Shown piece by piece: positions 46,140 through 56,115 of a DNA stretch of 64,000 nt; the stretch's first letter is position 1, and each line of letters starts with the position of its first letter. Where the stretch lies: the NCBI GenBank assembly GCA_023260975.1, contig JALQTK010000003.1, positions 39,445 to 103,444 on the forward strand, read 5' to 3'. This DNA comes from Pseudidiomarina sp. (GTDB lineage: Bacteria > Pseudomonadota > Gammaproteobacteria > Enterobacterales > Alteromonadaceae). The translations under genes were made by a program, and so were the position numbers. The notes below the pieces were generated by a model. The model saw only the letters and a program-made list of their open reading frames with translations, searched no databases and had not been told where the DNA came from.

Positions 46140-46168
46140 CGAACTTTTTACCCGCACACCGGTCATAA
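46140..46168 (+). promoter_or_regulatory. Probable sigma-E promoter upstream of rpoE
   Basis: CGAACTT, 16 bases, TCATAA: same geometry as the sigma-E consensus (GGAACTT, 16, TCAAA/TCTGA). It lies about 70 bases before the rpoE start. Sigma E drives its own operon in E. coli. The 178-base gap between nadB and rpoE holds this site and presumably the nadB promoter on the other strand. Confidence 0.55.
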
Positions 46169-46239
46169 CCTGCAATTGCAACAAATTGTTACAGGGTCTG
46201 GTTCGAAAAAGCAGTCGCAATGAGGGAGAACAGGCTCGA

Positions 46240-46818
46240 ATGAGCGAACTAGATACTGATAACGCCTTAGTGCAGCGAGTGCAGCAAGGTGACCAACGTG
46301 CTTTTGATGTATTGGTCAAAAAATATCAGCACAAGGTGATGAGCCTCATTGCTCGCTATGTGAAGCAGCAGGCCGATGTGCCTGATGTGGCGCAAGAAAC
46401 TTTTATTAAAGCGTATAGAGCGCTGGCTAACTTTCGTGGTGAAAGCGCGTTTTATACCTGGTTATACCGAATTGCGGTGAATACCGCGAAGAATTACTTA
46501 GTCGCCCAAGGGCGTAAACCGCCAGCCAGTGATGTTGATGCTGAAGAGGCGGAGTATTATGAAGGCGGTGGTGCGTTGAAAGATGCAGCATCGCCGGAGA
46601 ATTTACTGCTAACTGATGAGATTCGTGACGTGGTGATGCGAACCATCGATAGCTTGCCAGACGATTTACGCCGTGCCATTACACTGCGCGAATTGGATGG
46701 CCTTGGCTATGAAGAAATAGCCATCGAGATGGATTGCCCTATTGGTACCGTGCGTTCGCGCATTTTTCGGGCCCGCGAAGCAATCGATCAGCAATTAAGA
46801 CCGTTGTTAGAGCGCTAA
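46240..46818 (+). CDS. rpoE: RNA polymerase sigma factor RpoE (sigma E)
   Basis: The ATG at 46240 (MSELDTDNALVQRVQQGDQRAFDVLV) has GGGAG upstream and matches the E. coli start; the track start at 46078 is in the promoter region. Length 192 residues. Region 2 (YQHKVMSLIARYV..DVAQETFIKAYRALANFRGESAFYTWLYRIAVNTAKNYL) and region 4 (RRAITLRELDGLGYEEIAIEMDCPIGTVRSRIFRAREAI) are nearly identical to E. coli. It directs the response to misfolded outer-membrane proteins; bamA, skp and rseP in this window are typical partners. Confidence 0.98.
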   Translation: MSELDTDNALVQRVQQGDQRAFDVLVKKYQHKVMSLIARYVKQQADVPDVAQETFIKAYRALANFRGESAFYTWLYRIAVNTAKNYLVAQGRKPPASDVDAEEAEYYEGGGALKDAASPENLLLTDEIRDVVMRTIDSLPDDLRRAITLRELDGLGYEEIAIEMDCPIGTVRSRIFRAREAIDQQLRPLLER

Positions 46819-46837
46819 CATGATTCGAGGAAACACT

Positions 46838-47458
46838 ATGTCAGATCACCGCTTAGAAAATACGTCAGCGCTGTTGGATAACCATGTTGCCGATGGGCAG
46901 CAGTTACAGCAGCAGCTTGATGTATTGCTAGCTGACCCGCAGGCATGCCAAAGCTGGCAGCGTTATGCCTTGATTGGCCATGTGTTGCGCGGTGATGCGC
47001 AAACGCATCAGCGGCTTGATATTAGTGCCGCAGTGCAGTTACAGATTGCCGCGGAACAGCCATTGGCAACCTCTAACGTGGTACGTCCGCAGTTCGGTCA
47101 AACGGTAGCGCGGGCTGAGCGTTGGTGGAAACCGCTAGGCGGTATCGCGATTGCCGCCAGCGTGGCGTTAGTGGCGGTGTTATCAGTGCAACCGACGGTT
47201 AGCCCTGATGGCACTATGGAAGGTGGTAATACGCCGGTGTTTGTGACCAATCCACTGGGTGATCGTAATCCAGTTAGTTTTAATACCGTAGTGCTTGATA
47301 ATAATCCATCTGAAGCTGAAGTGGCGCAGCAGCGGGCGTTATTGCAATCATACATGCTTGATCATCAGCAACAGCTGCAATTGTCGTTACAACAGCAGCA
47401 ACTAGAACAAGCAAAAGCAGCACAGCAACAAGAGGCGACTATCAACCCTGATGAATAG
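46838..47458 (+). CDS. rseA: Anti-sigma-E factor RseA
   Basis: The ATG at 46838 follows GAGGAAA and gives 206 residues. The cytoplasmic sigma-binding domain is RLENTSALLDNHV..CQSWQRYALIGHVLRGD, one membrane span lies at about residues 95-111 (LGGIAIAASVALVAVLS), and the periplasmic part ends in a glutamine-rich stretch (LQLSLQQQQLEQAKAAQQQ). It holds sigma E until DegS and RseP cut it. Its end overlaps rseB by eight bases. Confidence 0.92.
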   Translation: MSDHRLENTSALLDNHVADGQQLQQQLDVLLADPQACQSWQRYALIGHVLRGDAQTHQRLDISAAVQLQIAAEQPLATSNVVRPQFGQTVARAERWWKPLGGIAIAASVALVAVLSVQPTVSPDGTMEGGNTPVFVTNPLGDRNPVSFNTVVLDNNPSEAEVAQQRALLQSYMLDHQQQLQLSLQQQQLEQAKAAQQQEATINPDE

Positions 47459-48431
47459 CATCTGGCGCGTTGCTATCGCGTTGTTTCTGGCATTATGCAT
47501 AACCCCATCGGTTTCAGCCCAACAACCTAGTGCTGAACAAGCTGGGGTTTTGTGGTTTGACCGCATGGCAACGGCGCTGCGTGAATTAAATTTCGAGGCG
47601 ACCTTAGTGCAGGTGCAGGGCGATCGTATACAACCCATAATGTGGTTGCATGGTCGCCATAGCGACAATCTTGAAGTTGAGTTATTGATTCATCTCAATG
47701 GTGCTGATGTGCGTATTTTACGACTCGGCGATCAAACCTCCTATTACTTCCAGCCTGCAGATAATTCCTATTCGATCAATTCGGATAGTACCTACGGCTT
47801 GCTTCCAGCGGCATTTTATCGGCCGTTCACGCATTTAAACGATTATTATCAGGTCATTGCTGGGCGAGGGATGCGAGTTACCGGGCGCGATACCCAGTAT
47901 TTACGCTTAGTCAGTCGCGATAATAGTCGTTATCATTACAGCCTTTGGGTTGATCGTGAGAGTGGTATGTTGTTAAAGCTACAAATGCTGACGCCGCAAG
48001 GGCAGGTGCTTGAGCAGCTGCAACTGACCTCCTTTCAATTGAGCGATGAGCTACCGGTGTCGTTGGAAGACCTACAAGGTGTGCAGCGTCCACCGCGGCT
48101 ATTTGATCCCAACACTGCCGAAGCCCCGCAGTTTTCGCTACTACCGCGCTGGTTGCCCAGTGGTTTCACCTTACAACGGCAAACACATCGGCTACTTTAC
48201 GCGACGCAGCTGGCTAATGACCACTTCTTATATAGCGATGGCTTAACCGAGGTGTCGGTATACATCAGCCGTAAACGCGATCAAGCGTTGCCTGAATTAG
48301 CCTTCGAAGGGGCGGAATCGTTTTACAATACCAGCAAAGGTGATTATGCCATTACCGTGGTCGGTAAGTTACCGCTGGCAACCTTGCGTAAAATTGCTGA
48401 AAACGTAGACGCCAGTGTGCCACGGCAATGA
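47451..48431 (+). CDS. rseB: Sigma-E regulatory protein RseB (MucB type)
   Basis: A 326-residue periplasmic protein with signal peptide IWRVAIALFLALCITPSVSAQ. Two domains follow: a LolA-like fold (WFDRMATALRELNFEATLVQVQGDRIQPIMWLHGR) and a smaller C-terminal domain (LPRWLPSGFTLQRQTHR..SDGLTEVSVYIS). RseB protects RseA from DegS and senses lipopolysaccharide. It overlaps rseA at the start and rseC at the end, indicating coupled translation. Confidence 0.93.
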   Translation: MNSIWRVAIALFLALCITPSVSAQQPSAEQAGVLWFDRMATALRELNFEATLVQVQGDRIQPIMWLHGRHSDNLEVELLIHLNGADVRILRLGDQTSYYFQPADNSYSINSDSTYGLLPAAFYRPFTHLNDYYQVIAGRGMRVTGRDTQYLRLVSRDNSRYHYSLWVDRESGMLLKLQMLTPQGQVLEQLQLTSFQLSDELPVSLEDLQGVQRPPRLFDPNTAEAPQFSLLPRWLPSGFTLQRQTHRLLYATQLANDHFLYSDGLTEVSVYISRKRDQALPELAFEGAESFYNTSKGDYAITVVGKLPLATLRKIAENVDASVPRQ

Positions 48432-48868
48432 TGATTCGTGAACGTGCTGAAATCATTGCGCTGCATGATGATTACCTAACCGTTAGCACTGAACTGAAAA
48501 GTGGTTGTGGTGGTTGTGTACAGCAAAATAGCTGCGGTGCTGGGATTATTTCCAAGGCCTTTGCTGATCGGCGCGCGCAGTTTATTGTGCAACGCCCGGC
48601 CGGTCTAACGCTTGCGGTTGGCGAGCAGATCGAATTAGCTTTACCACAAGCGATGCTGACGCGCTTCTCCTTGTGGGTATACGGGGCACCGCTACTGGTG
48701 TTACTGCTGGTGGCATTGGTAGGCCAATTAATCCTCGGTTGGTCAGAAGGTTATGTCATCATTTCTGCGTTAGTTAGCTTTGGCTTTAGTTTTGTGCTGA
48801 TTCGGCAGTGGCTCAAGCTGCGTGATGTGCAGGTCAGTCAATTGCTGCAAATTCAGCAAATCAGCTGA
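48428..48868 (+). CDS. rseC: Sigma-E factor regulator RseC
   Basis: A 146-residue inner-membrane protein overlapping rseB (ATGA). The N-terminal cysteine cluster SGCGGCVQQNSCGAG (CxxC..C) is followed by two membrane spans (VYGAPLLVLLLVALVGQLIL and YVIISALVSFGFSFVLI). This is the RseC/MucC layout. Its role in sigma-E control is minor; the family is also linked to Rsx/Rnf-type SoxR reduction. Confidence 0.92.
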   Translation: MMIRERAEIIALHDDYLTVSTELKSGCGGCVQQNSCGAGIISKAFADRRAQFIVQRPAGLTLAVGEQIELALPQAMLTRFSLWVYGAPLLVLLLVALVGQLILGWSEGYVIISALVSFGFSFVLIRQWLKLRDVQVSQLLQIQQIS

Positions 48869-48956
48869 AATCTCCCGAAATTTCTTTATGCGCAGCCGCA
48901 GAATCAGTATGATCAGCGGTTATTAGTTTTGGTATGTGTTGTAGACGGAGATCTTA

Positions 48957-50768
48957 ATGCCCGAGCAGGCGTTTAAACAGCAAAACATTCGCAACTTTTC
49001 CATTATTGCGCACATTGATCACGGTAAATCTACGCTCTCTGATCGGTTGATCCAATTCTGTGGTGGTCTTGCCGATCGGGAAATGGCCGAGCAGGTGCTC
49101 GATTCCATGGATCTTGAGCGTGAGCGCGGTATTACCATCAAAGCGCAAAGTGTGACCTTGCACTATAAAGCTAATGATGGTGAAACTTACCAGTTAAATT
49201 TTATTGATACCCCAGGTCATGTTGACTTCTCGTATGAAGTATCACGCAGTTTGGCTGGCTGTGAGGGGGCCTTGTTGGTGGTTGACGCAGCGCAGGGTGT
49301 TGAAGCGCAAACCTTGGCGAATTGTTACACCGCGCTGGAGATGAATCTTGAAGTAGTACCGATTCTGAACAAAATCGACCTGCCTTCAGCTGACCCGATG
49401 CGCGTCGCTGAAGAGATTGAGGATATTGTTGGTATCGAAGCCATTGATGCAGTGCAGTGTTCAGCCAAAACCGGCATTGGTATTGCCGATGTGCTGGAAC
49501 GTATTGTCAAACAAATACCGCCACCTGAGGGTGATCCTGAGGCCCCGGTACAAGCGTTGATCATCGATTCTTGGTTTGATAACTATCAGGGTGTGGTGAG
49601 TCTGGTTCGGGTTAAAAACGGCGTCATCCGAGCCGGTGACAAAATGAAAGTGATGTCGACCGGGCAGTCACACCTGATTGATAAAGTAGGCTTTTTCTCC
49701 CCCAAGCAAACCGAAAGTGGAATACTGCGTAGTGGTGAAGTAGGTTTTGTTATTGCCGGTATCAAGGATATTCATGGCGCGCCAGTAGGTGACACCTTAA
49801 CCTTAACCAAGAACGCAGCCGATAAGGCCCTGCCAGGTTTCAAAAAATCGAAGCCGCAGGTTTATGCCGGTATGTTCCCAATTTCTTCCGATGATTATGA
49901 AAGTTTCCGTGATGCGCTGGGTAAATTATCCCTAAACGATGCCTCGTTATTTTATGAACCAGAAAATTCTGGTGCACTGGGCTTTGGTTTTCGGGTTGGT
50001 TTCTTGGGCATGTTGCACATGGAAATTATTCAGGAACGGCTGGAACGTGAGTACGATATTGATTTGATCACTACCGCGCCGACGGTGGTTTACAAGGTAC
50101 TGAAAAAAGACGGCAGCGAAGTGATGGTTGATAACCCGACCAATTTGCCGCCGATTAATGATATCGCGACTATTTTTGAGCCGATTGTCGAGGCCAATAT
50201 TTTAGTACCGCAAGAGTACTTAGGTAATGTTATTACGCTGTGTGTGGACAAACGCGGTTACCAGACCAAAATGGTCTATCACGGCAAGCAAGTTGCGGTT
50301 ACCTACGAACTCCCTATGGCTGAAGTGGTGATGGACTTTTTTGACCGGCTAAAGTCAACCAGTCGCGGTTATGCTTCACTGGATTATCAATTCAAGCATT
50401 TTCAAGAAGCTGATATGGTGCGGGTCGATATCATGATTAATGGCGATCGTGTGGATGCCTTAGCGATGATTACCCATCGTAATAATTCACAAGGGCGTGG
50501 TCGTGAATTAGTGGAAAAAATGCGCGAGCTGATTCCGCGACAAATGTTTGATATCGCCATTCAGGCCGCCATTGGTGGGCATATTATTGCGCGCTCAACG
50601 GTTAAGCAGTTGCGCAAAAACGTATTGGCGAAATGTTATGGTGGCGACGTCAGTCGTAAGAAAAAACTGTTAGCGAAGCAAAAAGAGGGTAAGAAACGGA
50701 TGAAAACTCTCGGCAACGTTGAAGTACCACAAGAAGCCTTTTTAGCCGTATTAAAGGTCGGCAAGTAA
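48957..50768 (+). CDS. lepA: Elongation factor 4 (LepA)
   Basis: A 603-residue translational GTPase. G1 [14 protein letters not shown], switch [39 protein letters not shown], and the LepA-specific C-terminal domain ([39 protein letters not shown]). It acts on stalled or misassembled ribosomes. The 88-base gap before it may hold a weak promoter, but no clear one was seen. The lepA-lepB order is standard. Confidence 0.97.
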   Translation: MPEQAFKQQNIRNFSIIAHIDHGKSTLSDRLIQFCGGLADREMAEQVLDSMDLERERGITIKAQSVTLHYKANDGETYQLNFIDTPGHVDFSYEVSRSLAGCEGALLVVDAAQGVEAQTLANCYTALEMNLEVVPILNKIDLPSADPMRVAEEIEDIVGIEAIDAVQCSAKTGIGIADVLERIVKQIPPPEGDPEAPVQALIIDSWFDNYQGVVSLVRVKNGVIRAGDKMKVMSTGQSHLIDKVGFFSPKQTESGILRSGEVGFVIAGIKDIHGAPVGDTLTLTKNAADKALPGFKKSKPQVYAGMFPISSDDYESFRDALGKLSLNDASLFYEPENSGALGFGFRVGFLGMLHMEIIQERLEREYDIDLITTAPTVVYKVLKKDGSEVMVDNPTNLPPINDIATIFEPIVEANILVPQEYLGNVITLCVDKRGYQTKMVYHGKQVAVTYELPMAEVVMDFFDRLKSTSRGYASLDYQFKHFQEADMVRVDIMINGDRVDALAMITHRNNSQGRGRELVEKMRELIPRQMFDIAIQAAIGGHIIARSTVKQLRKNVLAKCYGGDVSRKKKLLAKQKEGKKRMKTLGNVEVPQEAFLAVLKVGK

Positions 50769-50782
50769 GCATAGGATAACTC

Positions 50783-51706
50783 ATGGCTAATTTTTATTCG
50801 GTATTACTGACCGTTGTGACCTTAACTGCTGGTTTAATTTGGTGGTTCGACGCACGGGTGAATAAGCCAAAGCGGCTGGCTCGTATTGCTGCAGAGCAGC
50901 AGCGCCTTGACCAGCAACTCGACGCTGCCGCGCGGCAGCGCATCGCGCCACAGGGTGCGGTGGCGGAGTTTGCCCAGTCAGTATTTCCGATATTATTGGT
51001 GATCTTGTTATTACGCTCGTTTGTTTACGAACCCTTTCGCATTCCATCGGCGTCGATGATGCCGACCATGCTCGCCGGTGATTTTATTTTAGTAGAAAAG
51101 TTTAGCTACAGTCTGCGTGATCCAGTGTGGCGCCATGAATTGGTTAAAACCGGCACACCGCAACGCGGTGATATTGCGGTATTCAAACATCCGCCGGTTA
51201 ATCAGGTCGATTTTATTAAGCGTATTATTGGGCTACCTGGTGACCGGGTTATTTATCGCAATAAAACCCTCTATCTAGAGCCTGCCTGCGTCGCTGAACA
51301 GACGATATGTCCGCAGCAACTGCAGGTGGTGGCGCGCGATGTGGCCGCTGCTGATAGCATTATCAGCAGCGGTTTGCTGCGTTACCGAGAACAGCTTGGC
51401 GCAGTGAGTCATGAGATTTTAATTAATCCAACGGTGTCGGCGCGTGAGCGCTTTTATTATCAGCAAACCGACCGTCGCACCCAAGCCGATGAATGGATTG
51501 TGCCAGCTGGCCATTATTTTTTCATGGGTGATAACCGCGATAACTCCGAAGATAGTCGCTTCTGGGGCTTTGTACCGGAGCAAAATTTGGTCGGCCGTGC
51601 GGTGTTTATCTGGATGAGTTTTGAGATGGACAGAGCCGCGAGCAGTTGGTTGCCACAGTGGCTGCCGACCGGTGTCCGGTGGCATCGCTTAGGCCCAGTG
51701 GAGTAA
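50783..51706 (+). CDS. lepB: Signal peptidase I
   Basis: A 307-residue inner-membrane protease. Two N-terminal membrane segments (FYSVLLTVVTLTAGLIWWF and FAQSVFPILLVILLLRSFVY), then the catalytic serine in FRIPSASMMPTMLAGDFILVEK and the lysine in VDFIKRIIGLPGDRVIYRN; GHYFFMGDNRDNSEDSRFWGFV is the SPase box E. It removes signal peptides from exported proteins, including Skp and BamA here. Confidence 0.96.
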   Translation: MANFYSVLLTVVTLTAGLIWWFDARVNKPKRLARIAAEQQRLDQQLDAAARQRIAPQGAVAEFAQSVFPILLVILLLRSFVYEPFRIPSASMMPTMLAGDFILVEKFSYSLRDPVWRHELVKTGTPQRGDIAVFKHPPVNQVDFIKRIIGLPGDRVIYRNKTLYLEPACVAEQTICPQQLQVVARDVAAADSIISSGLLRYREQLGAVSHEILINPTVSARERFYYQQTDRRTQADEWIVPAGHYFFMGDNRDNSEDSRFWGFVPEQNLVGRAVFIWMSFEMDRAASSWLPQWLPTGVRWHRLGPVE

Positions 51707-51709
51707 CTG

Positions 51710-52402
51710 GTGAGCCTACCGAAACCGCCACTGCAGCAACTAGAAAAGACCATTGGCTATTGCTTTAAGCAACAGCCACTGCTGCGGCAAGCCTTAACGC
51801 ACCGAAGCGCGGCGAATTTACATAATGAGCGGCTGGAATTTCTCGGCGACTCGGTATTGAGCATCATTATCAGTGAAGCTTTATATGAAAGCTTTCCGAG
51901 CATTGATGAAGGTGATCTCAGCCGAATGCGCTCGACCTTAGTGTGCGGTCGGTCATTGGCTAAATTGGCGCAGCGTTACGAGTTAGGGCGTTATTTAGAG
52001 CTCGGTCAAGGTGAACTGAAAAGTGGTGGGCAGCGGCGCGAATCGATTTTAGCAGATGCCATGGAAGCCATTTTGGGTGCTATTTATATTGATAGTGATT
52101 TAGCGCAGTGTCGCGAGGTGGTGCTGAACTGGTATGCCAGCGAACTTGAACAGATTAAGCCGGGCGCCAGTCACAAAGATCCAAAAACCCGCTTGCAAGA
52201 GCACTTGCAGGGCTTAGCATTGGATTTGCCGGTCTATGATGTAGTGAACATTCAAGGGCAGGCGCATAATCAGCAATTTACCGTACAATGCACTGTTATC
52301 GGTTTAGCAGAACCATTATTAGGCCAGGGCACTAGCCGCCGCAAAGCCGAGCAACATGCAGCGAGTAAAGCGCTGCAGTTGCTGCAGCAACAGGATAACT
52401 AA
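51710..52402 (+). CDS. rnc: Ribonuclease III
   Basis: A 230-residue enzyme with GTG start three bases after lepB. The signature [16 protein letters not shown] contains catalytic acids; [15 protein letters not shown] adds the second acidic pair; a double-stranded RNA-binding domain follows ([42 protein letters not shown]). It processes rRNA precursors and some mRNAs. The rnc-era-recO operon is typical. Confidence 0.97.
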   Translation: MSLPKPPLQQLEKTIGYCFKQQPLLRQALTHRSAANLHNERLEFLGDSVLSIIISEALYESFPSIDEGDLSRMRSTLVCGRSLAKLAQRYELGRYLELGQGELKSGGQRRESILADAMEAILGAIYIDSDLAQCREVVLNWYASELEQIKPGASHKDPKTRLQEHLQGLALDLPVYDVVNIQGQAHNQQFTVQCTVIGLAEPLLGQGTSRRKAEQHAASKALQLLQQQDN

Positions 52403-52404
52403 GC

Positions 52405-53313
52405 ATGCAGCTTGAAGCACTCCCGCAAGCATCGGCCTTTATTGCCATCGTTGGCAGGCCCAACGTTGGTAAATCAACGTTGTTAAACAAAATTCTTGGC
52501 CAAAAAATCAGTATTACGTCAAATAAGCCACAAACCACACGGCACCGTATTTTAGGTATCGAAACTCACGGCGAACGGCAAATTGTCTATGTTGATACAC
52601 CCGGTCTGCATCAAGATGAAAAAAAGGCCATGAATCGCCTGATGAATCGTGCCGCCAGCAGCTCTATTGCAGGGGTTGAGGCGGTATTATTTGTGGTGGA
52701 ATCGAATAAATGGACGGCTGATGATCAGCATGTGCTCGATAAACTGAAGAAAACTCAGCGCCCAGTTATTTTAGTGGTGAATAAAATTGATCTAGTCAAA
52801 GACAAAGGTAAATTGCTACCGCGGCTACAAGAGTATGCCCAGTTGCATGATTTTGCCGAAATAATTCCGCTATCAGCGGAAACTGGCGAGCAGGTCGATG
52901 GCTTACGCGAGATTGTTCATCGCTATGCTAAACCAGGTGCGCATCACTATCCTGAAGACTATGTTACCGACCGTTCATTGCGGTTTATGACTGCAGAGAT
53001 TATCCGTGAAAAACTGATGCGTTTTACCGGTGATGAGTTACCCTACAGTACCACCGTAGCGATCGAACAATTTCAAGTTGCACCGTCCGGTGTGACGCAT
53101 ATTCACGCCTTAATTTTGGTTGAGCGTGATGGGCAAAAACGCATGATCATTGGCGCTGGTGGGCAAAAACTTAAAACCATTGGCGCTGAAGCGCGAAAAG
53201 ATATTGAGCGTCTGATAGACGGCCAGGTATTACTAAAACTGTGGGTTAAGGTGAAATCGGGCTGGGCTGATGATGAACGGGCGTTACGAAGCTTAGGTTA
53301 CGGCGAGGAATAA
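52405..53313 (+). CDS. era: GTPase Era
   Basis: A 302-residue GTPase: P-loop [14 protein letters not shown], switch [34 protein letters not shown], and the C-terminal KH domain [24 protein letters not shown]. It binds the 3' end of 16S rRNA in 30S maturation. It begins two bases after rnc. Confidence 0.98.
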   Translation: MQLEALPQASAFIAIVGRPNVGKSTLLNKILGQKISITSNKPQTTRHRILGIETHGERQIVYVDTPGLHQDEKKAMNRLMNRAASSSIAGVEAVLFVVESNKWTADDQHVLDKLKKTQRPVILVVNKIDLVKDKGKLLPRLQEYAQLHDFAEIIPLSAETGEQVDGLREIVHRYAKPGAHHYPEDYVTDRSLRFMTAEIIREKLMRFTGDELPYSTTVAIEQFQVAPSGVTHIHALILVERDGQKRMIIGAGGQKLKTIGAEARKDIERLIDGQVLLKLWVKVKSGWADDERALRSLGYGEE

Positions 53314-53315
53314 CG

Positions 53316-54014
53316 GTGGAACCGGCGTTTGTGTTACATCGCTGGCCCTTTCAAGATAGCAGCTACATGGTTGAGTTGTTTAGCGCTCAGCATGGTCGCT
53401 ATCGATTGATCGCCAAGGGGGCAAGGCGCCCTAAAAGTCGTTGGCGCGCGTGTCTACAGCCGTTTACCCCGTTACTGATCAGCAGCCGTGGTCGGCACGA
53501 ATTACAAACCTTGGTGCAAGCTGAGGCAACGGGCGAAGCCTATGCGTTACGTGGTCATTGTTTGTATAGTGGTTTTTATGTCAATGAGCTGCTACAACGG
53601 CTAACCGCCCTTTATCAGCCGTTAGATGGTTTGTTTGAAGACTATCAACAGACCTTGCAGATGCTCAGTGAAGCTACTGAGGTTGAAGTTATACTGCGGC
53701 GTTTTGAATGGCAGTTATTGCAGCACCTAGGTCATCAATTCGATTGGCTGCATGATAGTTCAGGTGAGGAAATTAACCCATTGGCAAACTATCAGTTCAG
53801 TGCGCAAAATGGCTTTATACGCCAGCCAAAGGCGTCTGCAGGCACATTTCAAGGTCATATAGTTTTGCGTTTAAGTCAATTTGAATTAACCGAAACGTAT
53901 CTATTGCAGGCCTTGAAACGGATCATGCGTATGGCATTGGCGCCGTATCTAGGCGAGCAGCCGATGCGCAGTCGGCAACTATTCAATCAATTTATTCAAT
54001 CAAAGGATAGCTAA
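53316..54014 (+). CDS. recO: DNA repair protein RecO
   Basis: A 232-residue protein with GTG start two bases after era. The N-terminal OB fold shows [48 protein letters not shown], the typical RecO start, and the helical C-terminal domain ends with [18 protein letters not shown]. The zinc-finger cysteines found in some RecO proteins are absent, as in E. coli. It loads RecA with RecR and RecF. Confidence 0.94.
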   Translation: MEPAFVLHRWPFQDSSYMVELFSAQHGRYRLIAKGARRPKSRWRACLQPFTPLLISSRGRHELQTLVQAEATGEAYALRGHCLYSGFYVNELLQRLTALYQPLDGLFEDYQQTLQMLSEATEVEVILRRFEWQLLQHLGHQFDWLHDSSGEEINPLANYQFSAQNGFIRQPKASAGTFQGHIVLRLSQFELTETYLLQALKRIMRMALAPYLGEQPMRSRQLFNQFIQSKDS

Positions 54015-54015
54015 A

Positions 54016-54789
54016 ATGCAGCAGCGTGATGGGTATTCAGCATTATTACTGGGCGTTAATATTGATCATGTAGCAACGCTACGCAACGCTCGCGGCGTCG
54101 GCTATCCCGATCCAGTTACGGCTGCGGCTATAGCTGAACAGGCGGGTGCCGATGGTATTACCGTGCATCTGCGTGAAGATCGCCGTCACATAACTGACCG
54201 TGACGTTGAAGTTCTCGCACAAACCTTGCAAACCCGAATGAATCTTGAGATGGCAGTCACCGAGGAAATGCTGGCGATTGCTTGCCGGATAAAACCAACC
54301 TATTGTTGCCTGGTACCAGAAAAGCGCGAGGAATTGACTACCGAGGGCGGTTTGGATGTTGCTGGGCAGCTGAACAAAATTACCGCCGCGGTTGATCGTC
54401 TCGCTAGCCAGGGTATTCAAGCGTCATTATTTATTGATGCTGACCGCGCTCAGATTGATGCAGCAGTCAGCAGCGGTGCGCCTATTATTGAGTTGCATAC
54501 TGGTCATTACGCCGAACAACGCTGTGAGCGAGCGCAAAATAAAGCGCTCCACACCCTTCAGCAGGCGGCCAGTTATGCTCGCTCAGCAGGGTTACAGGTC
54601 AATGCTGGGCATGGTTTGCACTATCATAACAGCGCAGCAATTGCGGCGATTCCCGAGCTGGTCGAACTGAATATTGGTCATGCTATTATTGCGCGTGCGG
54701 TGCTGGTCGGTTTAGATACCGCAGTGCGTGATATGAAATCGTTGATGATGCAAGCGCGCCAGCAGGCGCTCGTTTCAGCATCTGGTTGA
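54016..54789 (+). CDS. pdxJ: Pyridoxine 5'-phosphate synthase
   Basis: A 257-residue TIM-barrel enzyme. Signatures: [73 protein letters not shown] and [15 protein letters not shown]. It forms the pyridoxal ring from deoxyxylulose phosphate and aminoacetone phosphate. In many relatives acpS follows; here rlmD follows after nine bases. Confidence 0.96.
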   Translation: MQQRDGYSALLLGVNIDHVATLRNARGVGYPDPVTAAAIAEQAGADGITVHLREDRRHITDRDVEVLAQTLQTRMNLEMAVTEEMLAIACRIKPTYCCLVPEKREELTTEGGLDVAGQLNKITAAVDRLASQGIQASLFIDADRAQIDAAVSSGAPIIELHTGHYAEQRCERAQNKALHTLQQAASYARSAGLQVNAGHGLHYHNSAAIAAIPELVELNIGHAIIARAVLVGLDTAVRDMKSLMMQARQQALVSASG

Positions 54790-54798
54790 TTCGCTTCA

Positions 54799-56112
54799 AT
54801 GGCGCAGATATTTCGTCCGCAAAAACGCGTTAACAAACCAGCTGCCGTGCAACAGCAGCGCGTGCACGGTCTTGATCATCAGGGTCGTGGGGTGGTGCGG
54901 GGCGATTTAGGCGTTCGTTTTGTCGCTGGGGCGCTACCAGATGAATTGATTCGATTTCGTCCACATGGCCATTATGAGGCCGAGCTGATTAGCATCACTG
55001 AAGCGTCGGTGAGTCGCGTAACGCCGCCTTGTCACTATTATCAACAGTGCGGTGGCTGTGATCTGCAGCATCTGAGTTACCCCCAGCAGGTGCAGCACAA
55101 ACAACAGGTGGTGATTGAGTTACTGCAAAAATTTGCCCAGCTTGAAGCGCTGCACTGGCTGCCAGCGCTCTGCGCCGAGCCTTGGCACTATCGCCGGCGC
55201 ACACGCTTAGCAGTGCATTGGGATGGTAAGCAACGGCGTTTGCTGCTGGGTTACCGCAGTCGCTCGAGTAAAACCATTGTTGCTGTCAAACACTGTTTAA
55301 CCATCCAAGCCGAGCTTGATCAGCTGTTACAGCCATTACAACAGCTACTACCAAGTTTGCTCGCTATTCGAAGTTTAGGCCATATAGAACTCATCGCTAC
55401 CGAGCAAACCGTGCTGCTGGCGCGCTTTACCTGTGCGCTAGGAGATGCTGATCGTAAGGCGTTACAGCAGTTTGCTGAACAACATCAGTTGCAGGTCTGG
55501 TTACAGTGTCTTGATCAACCGCCGCAGCCACTATTGCTACAACAAGCGTTGCCTAGCTACCGCAGCGACAGTGCGCTATTAAACTTTGTTCCTGGTGATT
55601 TTTTGCAAGTCAATCCGACGCTCAGTGATGCCATGGTCAAGCAGGTGCTGGCTTGGTTGCAGCCGCAAGCGGGCGAAGCTATTCTTGATCTCTATGCCGG
55701 TAGTGGTCATTTCTCTAGTCCGTTGGCACAAACTGGCGCGGCAGTTACCGCGGTGGAAGGGATACCATCGATGGTCGCGATGTTGCAGCATAACGCCACC
55801 GCTGCGGGACTAACGATCAACGCCGAATGTGCCAACTTAGAGCGGCCGTGGCAGCAATTTCGTTGGCATCAACAGCCGCTCAATAAGGTTTTACTCGACC
55901 CAGCGCGAGCCGGAGCGGCGCAGGCTATTGATGAAGTTGTGCAGCGCCGACCGCTGCGTGTGGTCTATGTTTCTTGCGCGCCGGACACCTTTGCTCGCGA
56001 TGCAGCGGTGCTAAAAGCTGGGGGCTATCAACTGAAAGAAATTGCCTTAGTTGACATGTTCCCGCAGACCCATCACATTGAAACCATGGCATGGTTTGAA
56101 CGGGAGCAGTAA
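54799..56112 (+). CDS. rlmD: 23S rRNA (uracil1939-C5)-methyltransferase RlmD
   Basis: A 437-residue RNA methyltransferase. N-terminal TRAM domain (VHGLDHQGRGVVRGDLGVRFVAGALPDE), Fe-S cluster cysteines in CHYYQQCGGCDLQHLSYPQQ with a further cysteine in VKHCLTI, SAM motif ILDLYAGSGHFSSPLAQ and catalytic motif VYVSCAPDTFARDAAVLKAGGY. The RlmD form is chosen over RlmC by length and by its position before relA. Confidence 0.94.
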   Translation: MAQIFRPQKRVNKPAAVQQQRVHGLDHQGRGVVRGDLGVRFVAGALPDELIRFRPHGHYEAELISITEASVSRVTPPCHYYQQCGGCDLQHLSYPQQVQHKQQVVIELLQKFAQLEALHWLPALCAEPWHYRRRTRLAVHWDGKQRRLLLGYRSRSSKTIVAVKHCLTIQAELDQLLQPLQQLLPSLLAIRSLGHIELIATEQTVLLARFTCALGDADRKALQQFAEQHQLQVWLQCLDQPPQPLLLQQALPSYRSDSALLNFVPGDFLQVNPTLSDAMVKQVLAWLQPQAGEAILDLYAGSGHFSSPLAQTGAAVTAVEGIPSMVAMLQHNATAAGLTINAECANLERPWQQFRWHQQPLNKVLLDPARAGAAQAIDEVVQRRPLRVVYVSCAPDTFARDAAVLKAGGYQLKEIALVDMFPQTHHIETMAWFEREQ

Positions 56113-56115
56113 GCG

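Noticed and set aside
48869-48956. Promoter for lepA (TTTATG..TATGAT, 17 bases)
   Set aside because: The -35 match is poor, so it was left out of the feature list.
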